DNA of 64,000 nt from Streptomyces sp. Isolate_45 (GTDB lineage: Bacteria; Actinomycetota; Actinomycetes; Streptomycetales; Streptomycetaceae), in NCBI RefSeq assembly GCF_024721315.2, contig NZ_JANFAK020000003.1:79622-143621 (forward strand), read 5' to 3'. Within the stretch, counting starts at the first letter, position 1. Every line of letters begins with the position of its first letter. The notes under the pieces were generated by a model. That model did no database searches, had not been told where the DNA came from, and saw only the letters and a program-made list of their open reading frames with translations. Shown one piece after another: positions 39,130 to 46,565 of this stretch. The position numbers and the translations under genes are program-made.

Positions 39130-40153
39130 CGGCCACTGGTCCCCGTACCCCAAGATCCCCTCCCGTGCCCGGCTGGGCGAGGCGCGCGCCCGCGAATGGG
39201 TCGCGTCGGAGAAGGTCCACGGCGCGAACCTCGCCGTCGTGTGCGACCCCACGGGCGTCCGCCCGGCCAAACGCCGTGAACTGCTCGGCGAGAGCGGCCT
39301 CGACGACTTCTTCGGCGTCGGACGGATCTGGCCGGCCCTCTCCGTCGCCGCGGACCGCTGCGCCACCGCCCTGCGCCGCCGTTACGACGCGGACCCCACG
39401 GCAGCGGTCACCGTCTACGGCGAACTGGCGGGCGGCCGCTACCCACACCCGGACGTGCGCCCCACGCCGAACACCGAGCCGGTGCAGACCGGCGTCTGGT
39501 ACGCGCCCGGGTTGCTCTGGCTGCCGTTCGACGCCACCGTCGTCACCGCGGACGGCGTCCGTTGGGTCGGTGACCGGGCCCTGCGGGAGGCGGCGGCCGC
39601 CGCGGGCCTGCACTGCGCCCCGCTGCTGGCCCGGGGGACGCTCGCCCAGGTCCGCGAACGGGCGCCGGAGTTCCCGACCCGCGTACCGGCCCTCCTGGGC
39701 CTGCCCGAACTGCCCGGCAACCTCGCGGAGGGGCTGGTCGTCAAGCCGGCCGACGAGTGGTGGGCGACCGCAGGCACCGGGCCGGACGCCGGCGCGCCCG
39801 CGCGGCCGGTGGGCAAGTTCAAGCACCCCGCCTTCGCCGAGGACGAACGCTTCGACGGTTCGCGGCCCTACCGGGTGCCCGCCGACGGCGCGGCCGGCGT
39901 GCCCGGCTGGCTCCTCGGGCAGGTCACCGCCCTGCTCACCCCGGCCCGGGCGGCGGCCGCCGTCAGCAAGCTCGGCCCGCGCACCCCGGCCGAGGAGGTC
40001 GCGGCGGAGATCGTCCGGGACGCGGTCGAGGAGACGGCCGAGGCCCTCGGCGGCCTGGAGGAAGGCCTCGCCCCGGCCATGGAACAGGCCCTGCGGGCCG
40101 GAGCCCTCGAACTCGCCCGCTTCGACGCCGACGACCGCCGGTCCCGACCGTGA
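39116..40153 (+). CDS. RNA ligase, T4 Rnl2-like family
   Basis: 345 residues. Nucleotidyltransferase motifs are in order: motif I ASEKVHGANLAVV near residue 33 (Lys nucleophile, KxHGAN as in Rnl2), VYGELAGG near 100 (motif III region), EGLVVKPADEW near 205 (motif IV) and GKFKHPAF near 235 (motif V, KxK). A helical C-terminal domain follows (about 265-345). Such enzymes seal 3'-OH/5'-phosphate ends, usually in duplex RNA, using ATP. The start may be GTG 39116 or ATG 39122; both overlap the upstream 67-residue gene. An RNA repair role is family inference. Confidence 0.83.
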   Translation: MRMPDGHWSPYPKIPSRARLGEARAREWVASEKVHGANLAVVCDPTGVRPAKRRELLGESGLDDFFGVGRIWPALSVAADRCATALRRRYDADPTAAVTVYGELAGGRYPHPDVRPTPNTEPVQTGVWYAPGLLWLPFDATVVTADGVRWVGDRALREAAAAAGLHCAPLLARGTLAQVRERAPEFPTRVPALLGLPELPGNLAEGLVVKPADEWWATAGTGPDAGAPARPVGKFKHPAFAEDERFDGSRPYRVPADGAAGVPGWLLGQVTALLTPARAAAAVSKLGPRTPAEEVAAEIVRDAVEETAEALGGLEEGLAPAMEQALRAGALELARFDADDRRSRP

Positions 40154-40267
40154 GGAACCCGGGCCCAGAACGGCCGAGATCTCGTCGGCGGCGCACCCGG
40201 TGACGGTGCGGCCAATTCCCCCTGGATCACGTGCGGCAGGCTGGACCGTCACACCGACAGCGCGGCG

Positions 40268-40289
40268 GCTACTCAGGCTGATCTGAGTA
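40268..40289. promoter_or_regulatory. Perfect palindrome, candidate operator
   Basis: CTACTCAG (40268-40275) and CTGAGTAG (40282-40289) form an 8-bp inverted repeat with 6-bp spacer, 45 bp upstream of the small membrane protein gene. AT-richer than its surroundings, it looks like a repressor or activator half-site pair rather than a terminator. Confidence 0.5.
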
Positions 40290-40333
40290 GTCCAGCCCTG
40301 CACACGGCGTGCGTGGGAGCCGAGACTGGGGCC

Positions 40334-40741
40334 ATGCGCAATGGATTGCAGAAGCCGGTACGTGAACTGTTCGTGACCCTGCTGCTCGTCGTGGTGGCGG
40401 CGGCCCTGTGGGCCGCGTGGCTGGGCTGGGACCAGGAACGTGACGTGCACCCGGACGGCTCCACGACCGGCCCGTACGAGGCGTGGCAGGTGATCGGGCT
40501 CGTGCTGACCCTGCTGGTGCCGGTGTACTGGGCGGCGTCCCGCCAGTACGTCACGGCCGCCGTGCTCGGCACGAGCCTCGGACTGGCCGTCGCCGCCTTC
40601 TACGACTGGTCGGACGACGGCAGCGGGCTCTTCGTGATCGGCGTCGGCATGGTCCTGATCGGCAGCCTGGTCGTGACCTGCGGGCTCTCGCTGCTGATCG
40701 CCTCGTGGAAGCGGGAAGCCGGTCCGCGCCGCCTGCCCTGA
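40334..40741 (+). CDS. Small integral membrane protein
   Basis: 135 residues with four predicted membrane segments (LLLVVVAAALWAAWLGW, VIGLVLTLLVPVYWAAS, VTAAVLGTSLGLAVAAFY and FVIGVGMVLIGSLVVTCGLSLLIA) and short polar loops including DQERDVHPDGSTTGPYEAW. No catalytic motif. ATG 40334 is chosen as the N-terminus is basic (MRNGLQKPVR). A perfect 8-bp palindrome lies 45 bp upstream, suggesting dedicated regulation. Function unknown. Confidence 0.78.
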   Translation: MRNGLQKPVRELFVTLLLVVVAAALWAAWLGWDQERDVHPDGSTTGPYEAWQVIGLVLTLLVPVYWAASRQYVTAAVLGTSLGLAVAAFYDWSDDGSGLFVIGVGMVLIGSLVVTCGLSLLIASWKREAGPRRLP

Positions 40742-40770
40742 GCACGGCCGCACGTCGGGCTCCGGCCCCG

Positions 40771-42570
40771 TCAGCCGATCGCGGCCAGTGCGGTGTGCGC
40801 GCCTCGGCACAGTTCCTCGTCGAGGAGGATGCTCGCGCCGTAGCGGCGTTCGGAGGTGGTGACCGAGGTGAGGGCGGGCACGGCTGCCGCGGCCGGACGG
40901 CCGATCGAGCCGAGGAGGTCGACGGCCCGCAGGATCAGCGGGTCGGCGGCGTACTCCGACAGCCGCCGCAACTCCGGGAGCAGGGTCGCCACCGCGGTGT
41001 CCGCGTCGCCCGTCAGCCGCCACCACGCCCCGGCCGCGCCGACCCGGGTCCACTCCCCGGGGCTACCGAGCAGGGGTGCGACGTCGTCGGAGCAGCCGGC
41101 CGCGAGCGGTCCGAGGTCGGCGAGATGGGACAGCACCACCCGACCGCGCCCGGTGCGGAGCGCCGCGCCGATGACGTCGACCGCGATCCGTGGATCGCCC
41201 GTGATCCGCCAATGGGCCCAGGCCGCGGTCTGGGTGCCGTGCCAGCGGTGGGGCTCGCGGTACCCGTGGTTCGGGAAGCGCCGTGGACGCAGGTCGCCGC
41301 GCGCCAGGTCGGAGAGGAGACCCGCCGCCTTGCCCGCCGCGGGGCCGATCCCGCCGAGCACGGCCGCCGCCGTCCGCGCGTGCGGGGTGTCCAGCAGTCC
41401 GATCAGCTCGCGTACGGCCGGTGCGCCGGCGGGGCCCCAGTCGGCGAGGATCCGCAGGGCCTCCTCGGGCCGGTCGCCCGCCAGCCGTGCGCGCAGCGCG
41501 GGCAGCGTCTGCGGGGCCCACCGCGCGGGCAGGGACGTGATGCCCAACGAGGGGTTGTGGGACCGCTTCAGGACGAGCGGCAGGGCCCGCGGGTCACCGG
41601 CGCCGATGAGGCCCTTCACGACGTCGTCGGAGGAGTGTCCGTCCCGCCAGGCGAACGGGAGCAACAGATCGGTGTACGGGGAGATCCGGGTGCCCGCGCG
41701 GGCGATGATCTTGGCGGCCGCGTCGGCGACGAGGACGTTGTCGGCGGCGAGTCCCGCGAGGACCGTCTCCCAGGTACCGGTCGGGGGGTGCCGACTCGTG
41801 CGCAGCAGCTCGCCGGCCCGTTCGACGGCCGCCCGGTGCGGGGCGGGCCGTCCGGAGCGTCCGCGCCGCGCGTCGGCCTCCTCCGGACGCGCCGCCCGGC
41901 CCACCGTCAGGTGCGCGGTACGGGCGGTGAGCCGCACGTGCGGATCCGCGTGGTGCAGCCACGACTCCCACCAGTCCGCGGGAGCCGGAGTGCCGAGTGC
42001 GGCCAGTACCTCGCCGGCGGCGAGGAGGTGGCAGCCCAGTACGTAGGGATCGGACTCCACGTCGGCCTGTCGCCGCAGCGCTTCGAACATCGCCGGATCG
42101 GCGGCCCGCACGTGCTCCACGGCCCCGGCGGCGGCCGCGCGGACCTCGGGGCAGTCGTCGGAGAGGAGGGCGGTGGCGGCACGCTGCCCCTCGACCAGGA
42201 CGGCCCCCAGCAGGGCGTCCGGGCGGTGGGACCCCGCGCGGAGGGCGTCGGCGGTCCGCCTGACCACGTCCAGCACGGCGATCCGGTGCCGTCGATCGAG
42301 CTCGGGCAGCATGACCAGCAACCGCGCGAGCAGCGGACGCAGGATGCCCGGCCTCCGCCACCAGCCCAGATGGGGCTCCAGACGGTCCCACGAGGCCCGA
42401 CGGCTTCCGGGCGTGACCAGCCCGCGGAGCAGCCCCGGTATCTCCTCGTGCCCCTCGGGCACGTTCTCCAGGACGTGCCAGGGCTCGTCGGCCGTCGCTC
42501 CGCCCGGGCCCGCCGGCGTGGTGCCGCGCCCGTTCCGCCGACGCCACAACCGGCTCACCATCTCGGTCAT
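40771..42570 (-). CDS. Large HEAT-repeat protein
   Basis: 599 residues, almost entirely helical and Ala/Leu/Arg-rich with recurrent HEAT-like pairs (for example DDCPEVRAAAAGAVEHV, GAPAVRELIGLLD, GEWTRVGAAGAWWRL). It is predicted cytoplasmic; such alpha-solenoids bind proteins or nucleic acids. No enzymatic motif. ATG 42570 encodes MTEMVSRLWRRRNGR; earlier in-frame codons lack coding character. It lies 25 bp downstream of metX on the same strand but has no known link to methionine synthesis. A similar repeat-protein start lies at the left window edge. Confidence 0.78.
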   Translation of the reverse strand: MTEMVSRLWRRRNGRGTTPAGPGGATADEPWHVLENVPEGHEEIPGLLRGLVTPGSRRASWDRLEPHLGWWRRPGILRPLLARLLVMLPELDRRHRIAVLDVVRRTADALRAGSHRPDALLGAVLVEGQRAATALLSDDCPEVRAAAAGAVEHVRAADPAMFEALRRQADVESDPYVLGCHLLAAGEVLAALGTPAPADWWESWLHHADPHVRLTARTAHLTVGRAARPEEADARRGRSGRPAPHRAAVERAGELLRTSRHPPTGTWETVLAGLAADNVLVADAAAKIIARAGTRISPYTDLLLPFAWRDGHSSDDVVKGLIGAGDPRALPLVLKRSHNPSLGITSLPARWAPQTLPALRARLAGDRPEEALRILADWGPAGAPAVRELIGLLDTPHARTAAAVLGGIGPAAGKAAGLLSDLARGDLRPRRFPNHGYREPHRWHGTQTAAWAHWRITGDPRIAVDVIGAALRTGRGRVVLSHLADLGPLAAGCSDDVAPLLGSPGEWTRVGAAGAWWRLTGDADTAVATLLPELRRLSEYAADPLILRAVDLLGSIGRPAAAAVPALTSVTTSERRYGASILLDEELCRGAHTALAAIG

Positions 42571-42595
42571 GCCCGGCAGGCTACCGGTGCGTGGC

Positions 42596-43822
42596 TCATG
42601 TGTTCGATGAATTCGTCGAGCCGCGGAGTTCCCGCGCACCCCGTGCGTCGTGGCCGCCCTCCAGGAGCTCCCGCACCAGCGCCGCGACCTGCTCCGTCTC
42701 GATGAGGAACCCGTCGTGGCCGAACGGTGAGGCGATCACCCGGACCCCGTCCGCCGCGGGGATGCCGGCGGCCAACTCCTCCTGCTGCGAAAGCGGGTAG
42801 AGGCGGTCGGAGTCCACGCCCGCCACCAGCGTCCGCGCCCCGACCCGGCCGAGGGCGGCGCGCGTCCCGCCCCGACCCCGGCCGATGTCGTGGGCGTTCA
42901 TCGCCTCGCACAGCACGACGTAGCTGGCCGCGTCGAAGCGCCGGACCAGCTTGGCCGCCTGGTGGTCGAGGTACGACTCCACCTGGTAGCGGCCGCCGAG
43001 CCGCGGGACCTCCCCGTCCTGCGGGCGGTGGCCGAAGCGGGCTTCGAGCTCCTCGGCGCCGCGGTAGGTGGTGTGGGCGATGCGGCGGGCGACGCCGAGA
43101 CCGGTGTGCGGGCCGCGACCCGGTCCGGCGTCGTGGTAGTCGCCGCCCCGCCAGTGGGGGTCCGCGCGGATCGCGTGGAGCTGCGCGGAGCTCCAGGCGA
43201 TCTGGTCGGCGCTCGCCACCGCCGGACAGGCGAGCAGCAGCAACGCCGCCACCCGCCGCGGAAACGACACGGCCCATTCCAGGGCGCGCATCCCGCCCAT
43301 GGAGCCGCCGACCACCAGCGCCCACCGGTCGATCCCCAGCACGTCGGCGAGCCCGGACTCGGCGAGCACCTGGTCGCGCTGCGTCAGTCGGGGGAACGAG
43401 CCCGCCCAGCGGCGTCCGTCGGGGCGGGGCGAGGCGGGCCCGGTGCTGCCCTGACAGCCGCCGAGGACGTTCGGGGCCACGACGAACCAGCGGTCCGTGT
43501 CGAGCGCCGACCCCGGCCCGACCAGCGCGTCCCACCAACCGGGCGTGGGGTGACCCGGCCCGGCCTCACCGGCGACGTGACTGTCGCCGGTGAGCGCGTG
43601 CAGTACGAGGACCGCGTTCGAGGCGTCGGGCGCGAGCCGGCCCCACGTCTCGAACGCCAGGGTCACGCCCGGCAGCCGACCGCCCCCCTCCAACCGCAGG
43701 TCACCCACCCGGTGGTGCCACCGTCGGCGCCCCGCCGGGTCCCCCTCCCGCCACGCGCCGGTGGCGGGAGGGGGACCCGCGGGGGCGCCCGCCGGTGACG
43801 GGGCCGGCCCGTCGGGGTTCAG
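42596..43822 (-). CDS. metX: Homoserine O-acetyltransferase, apparently with a CTG start
   Basis: About 408 residues. Alpha/beta hydrolase-fold acyltransferase with VLVLHALTGDSH, nucleophile GGSMGG, an internal RIAHTTYR segment and the C-terminal GHDGF His loop. It acetylates homoserine for methionine synthesis. The only in-frame GTG (43708) would remove the Streptomyces MetX N-terminal block that is readable upstream (ATGAWREGDP, GRRRWHH). That frame is open to CTG 43822, which overlaps the metY stop (CTGA) and has AAGGAGG 4 bp upstream. CTG is therefore the probable start. An 18-bp hairpin lies inside this N-terminal part. It is co-transcribed with metY. Confidence 0.85.
   Translation of the reverse strand: MNPDGPAPSPAGAPAGPPPATGAWREGDPAGRRRWHHRVGDLRLEGGGRLPGVTLAFETWGRLAPDASNAVLVLHALTGDSHVAGEAGPGHPTPGWWDALVGPGSALDTDRWFVVAPNVLGGCQGSTGPASPRPDGRRWAGSFPRLTQRDQVLAESGLADVLGIDRWALVVGGSMGGMRALEWAVSFPRRVAALLLLACPAVASADQIAWSSAQLHAIRADPHWRGGDYHDAGPGRGPHTGLGVARRIAHTTYRGAEELEARFGHRPQDGEVPRLGGRYQVESYLDHQAAKLVRRFDAASYVVLCEAMNAHDIGRGRGGTRAALGRVGARTLVAGVDSDRLYPLSQQEELAAGIPAADGVRVIASPFGHDGFLIETEQVAALVRELLEGGHDARGARELRGSTNSSNT
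43737..43778 (-). promoter_or_regulatory. 18-bp perfect hairpin at the metY/metX junction
   Basis: An inverted repeat of 18 bp (43737-43754 with 43761-43778) around a 6-nt loop; the arm begins GTCCCCCTCCCGCCAC. It lies about 40-85 bp into metX if the CTG start is right. It could attenuate transcription into metX or slow translation; in coding terms it spells PAGPPPATGAWREGDP-type residues. Confidence 0.6.
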
Positions 43823-45180
43823 GACGCCTCCTTCGCGGCTCGGAACCCGGCCTCCAGGTCGGCCTTGAGGTCGGCGAGGTTCTCGATGCCGACGGAGAGG
43901 CGCACCAACCCCGGGGACGTTCCGGTGGCCGCGAGCTGCGCCTCGTCGAGCTGGCTGTGGGTGGTGGAGGCGGGGTGGATGATGAGGCTGCGCACGTCAC
44001 CGATGTTGGCGAGGTGGCTGAAGAGCTCGACCGCGTCCACGAAGCGCTTGCCCGCCTCGGCGCCGCCCTCCAGTTCGAAGGCGAGCACGGCGCCGGCGCC
44101 GCGCGGCAGGTAGCGGCGCCCGGCCTCGTACCAGCGGTTGGAGGGCAGGCCGGGGTAGTGCACGACCGAAACCTCGTCACGTCCCTCCAGCCACTCCGCC
44201 AGGGCCTGCGCGTTGGACGTGTGACGCTCCAGGCGCAGGCTCAGCGTCTCCACCCCCTGGAGGAGGAGGAAGGCGGAGTGCGGCGCGATGGCCGGCCCGA
44301 GGTCGCGCAGCAACTGCACGCGCAGCTTCACCGCGTACGCGCCGGGTCCCAGCGCGGGCCAGTACCGCAGGCCGTGGTAGCTGGGGTCCGGCTCGCTGAA
44401 GTCGGGGAAACGCTCGGCGTGGGCGCCGAAGTCGAAGGTGCCGGCGTCGACGACGACACCACCGATGGTCGTGCCGTGGCCGCCCAGGAACTTCGTCGCC
44501 GAGTGGACGACGACATCGGCGCCGTGCTCGATGGGGCGCAGCAGGAACGGGGTGGGGACGGTGTTGTCGACGATCAGGGGCAGCCCGGCCTCGTGCGCCA
44601 CGTCGGCGACGGCGCGGACGTCCAGGACGTTGCCGCGAGGATTGCCGAGGGTTTCCGCGAACAGGGCCTTGGTCCCGGGCCGGATGGCGGCCCGCCAGGC
44701 GTCGAGGTCGTCCGGGTCGTCGACGAAGGACACCTCGATGCCGAACCTCGGCAGTGTGTGCTTGAACAGGTTGTACGTGCCTCCGTAGAGGGAGGCGCTG
44801 GAGACGATGTGGTCGCCCGCGCCGGCCACGTTCAGGATGGCCAGCGCCTCGGCCGCCTGGCCCGACGACAGGGCGACCGCGGCGACTCCGCCTTCGAGCG
44901 CGGCGATCCGCTGCTCGAAGACGTCCTGGGTGGGGTTGTGGATGCGGGTGTAGATGTTCCCGGGTTCGGCGAGGGAGAACAGGTCGGCCGCGTGCTGGGT
45001 GTCGCGGAAGACGAACGAGGTGGTCTGGTAGATCGGCACCGCCCGCGCGCCGGTGGTCGGGTCGGGGGCGGCCCCCGCGTGCAACTGCTTCGTCTCGAAC
45101 GACCAGGCCGAGGTGTCGGGGCCGCCCGCCTCGTCGTGGGGCGTGTGGCCTGCGGTGACGGCGTCGATCGGCTGGCTCAT
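43819..45180 (-). CDS. metY: O-acetylhomoserine sulfhydrylase (PLP enzyme)
   Basis: 453 residues, Cys/Met metabolism PLP family, full length. PLP-phosphate region SSGQAAEALAIL near 110, Asp near 205 in LIVDNTVPTPFL, and the Schiff-base Lys in VVHSATKFLGGHGTTIGG near residue 230. It makes homocysteine directly from O-acetylhomoserine and sulfide. ATG 45180 has GAGGAG 7 bp upstream. Its stop overlaps the metX start, so MetY and MetX act in sequence from one transcript. A sulfur-type leader peptide lies 270 bp upstream, suggesting cysteine- or sulfur-linked attenuation. Confidence 0.93.
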   Translation of the reverse strand: MSQPIDAVTAGHTPHDEAGGPDTSAWSFETKQLHAGAAPDPTTGARAVPIYQTTSFVFRDTQHAADLFSLAEPGNIYTRIHNPTQDVFEQRIAALEGGVAAVALSSGQAAEALAILNVAGAGDHIVSSASLYGGTYNLFKHTLPRFGIEVSFVDDPDDLDAWRAAIRPGTKALFAETLGNPRGNVLDVRAVADVAHEAGLPLIVDNTVPTPFLLRPIEHGADVVVHSATKFLGGHGTTIGGVVVDAGTFDFGAHAERFPDFSEPDPSYHGLRYWPALGPGAYAVKLRVQLLRDLGPAIAPHSAFLLLQGVETLSLRLERHTSNAQALAEWLEGRDEVSVVHYPGLPSNRWYEAGRRYLPRGAGAVLAFELEGGAEAGKRFVDAVELFSHLANIGDVRSLIIHPASTTHSQLDEAQLAATGTSPGLVRLSVGIENLADLKADLEAGFRAAKEAS

Positions 45181-45450
45181 GCTTCTCCTCGGTACGCGAA
45201 CGGTGCCCGGCGGTGCAGCGCAGGGCAGGGCGGTGTGGTGGGGTGCGGCCGTGCGGCGCCGATGAGTGGCCGGGCACGGCAGGGGAACCCGAGGCGCGGA
45301 GCTCCGAGGGAGCCCGTACCCGCGGGGGACTACGGCGCGGGAGGGGTCACCGAGCGGCAGCGTGCCGTGGGCCGATCCCGCGGACGGGCGGCAACGGTGG
45401 CACGGTGCACGGGAATCGGGAGAAGGAGCGACCTCGGTCGCGGCGCCGCG

Positions 45451-45528
45451 TCAGAGGGCGGCGGGACAGGCCGTTGTCGTGACACGCACGTAGTCCACGT
45501 GGCGACGGGTCACGAGTACGGTGGTCAT
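45451..45528 (-). CDS. Sulfur-metabolism leader peptide upstream of metY
   Basis: 25 codons from ATG 45528 to TGA 45451. The peptide contains LVTRRHVDYVRV followed by TTTACPAAL. It matches, from memory, the recurrent Streptomyces leader-peptide pattern with an RRHVD core and a late Cys-Pro that precedes sulfur-assimilation operons, where ribosome stalling at Cys codons reports cysteine supply. No Shine-Dalgarno precedes ATG, so it may be leaderless. The 270 bp to metY could hold the attenuator; no single dominant terminator was recognised there. Confidence 0.7.
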   Translation of the reverse strand: MTTVLVTRRHVDYVRVTTTACPAAL

Positions 45529-45974
45529 GCGCCCAGGTAACCACAGTTGGAGGGCACGCACCAGCGACCCCGGCAACCCTGCGCCGGACAATCGTCAACC
45601 CGGCGAACGGGGTTGGACCGGGAGGGCGGGGATCAGCACCTTGCCCCGGGTGCCGACGGCGGCTTCCAGCACACCGGCCATGGAGGGCCGGCGCAGTTCG
45701 GCGATCTCGCTCATCGGCAGGATCCCCTGGGAAGGGCTCTTCCTTGCCCGTAGTCGAATGTGCCTGCGCCATCGCACGGAGTGGCTGTTCGATGGCCCTG
45801 CGGCAGGGGTACCCCCTGGCGAGGAACGCGCATGGGGGCAAGAGGTGCGTTTCCGGCCCCCTCGCTCGTAAGGCGGAAGATCCAGTAGGGGCGTAGCGTG
45901 GAGCCGCGGGACATACGAGAGTCCGCCCGCAGGTTCGAGCAGGGCCCGCAGCGCTGGAACGGGGGTCGTGCCTC
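45529..45974. other. Divergent intergenic region, metY leader / molybdenum hydroxylase
   Basis: About 445 bp without a supported gene. A 39-codon minus-strand frame starting at 45714 (MSEIAELRRPSMAGVLEAAV) has AGGGG upstream and could be a small protein or a remnant, but nothing else supports it. Promoters of both divergent units must lie here. Confidence 0.45.
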
Positions 45975-46565
45975 ATGGTGGGAGCCCAGTCAGCCCAGTC
46001 AGCCCAGCCAGCCGAGGTCTCCGCGGAGTCCCCGGCGGTCCACGCGGCCGAGGACATTCCGGCGGTCCACGTGGAAGTCGCGCTCAACGTCAACGGCGAG
46101 GATCGCCCTCCGACGGTCGACACCAGGCTGTCGCTCCTGGACGTTCTGCGGGATCACCTCGGTCTGACCGGAGCCAAGGCCGGCTGCGATCGGGGCCACT
46201 GCGGTTGCTGCACCGTGCTGGTGAACGGTCGGCGCGTGTACAGCTGTCTGACCCTCGCCGTGGCCTGCGGCAACGCGCGCGTCGTGACGGTGGAGGGCCT
46301 CGGTGGGCCGGATCTCCACCCGTTGCAGGAGGCGTTCATCACCCGTGACGCCTTCCAGTGCGGCTTCTGCACCCCCGGCCAACTGTGCTCCGCGATCGGG
46401 ATGCTCGACGAGGCCGCCCGCGGATGGCCCAGTTCCGTTACGGGTCGGCCCGGCTCCGAGCGGCCCCTGTCGGCGCCGGAGATCCGTGAGCGCATGAGCG
46501 GGAACCTGTGCCGCTGCGGCGCGTACCAGAACATCGTCGCGGCGATCACGGACGTGGCGTCGTGA
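45975..46565 (+). CDS. Molybdenum hydroxylase, (2Fe-2S) small subunit
   Basis: 196 residues. The plant-ferredoxin-like cluster AGCDRGHCGCCTVLVNG near residue 74 and the second cluster CGFCTPGQLC...CRCGAYQNI (about 128-185) are complete, giving two [2Fe-2S] centres of the xanthine dehydrogenase/aldehyde oxidase family. It passes electrons from the molybdenum subunit to FAD. The N-terminus has a short QSAQ/QPA repeat. The stop overlaps the next start (GTGA). The trio S-L-M is one operon; allantoicase lies 2 kb away, but the partner subunit suggests an aldehyde oxidoreductase rather than purine work. Confidence 0.92.
   Translation: MVGAQSAQSAQPAEVSAESPAVHAAEDIPAVHVEVALNVNGEDRPPTVDTRLSLLDVLRDHLGLTGAKAGCDRGHCGCCTVLVNGRRVYSCLTLAVACGNARVVTVEGLGGPDLHPLQEAFITRDAFQCGFCTPGQLCSAIGMLDEAARGWPSSVTGRPGSERPLSAPEIRERMSGNLCRCGAYQNIVAAITDVAS

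Noticed and set aside
45529..45610. SAM riboswitch upstream of metY
   Set aside because: A CCGGCAACCC segment is present, but on the strand opposite to metY and without the other conserved pieces; a leader peptide explains the region better.
45595..45714. 39-codon minus-strand ORF before the metY leader
   Set aside because: Only a weak ribosome-binding site and no recognisable family; left as part of the intergenic note.
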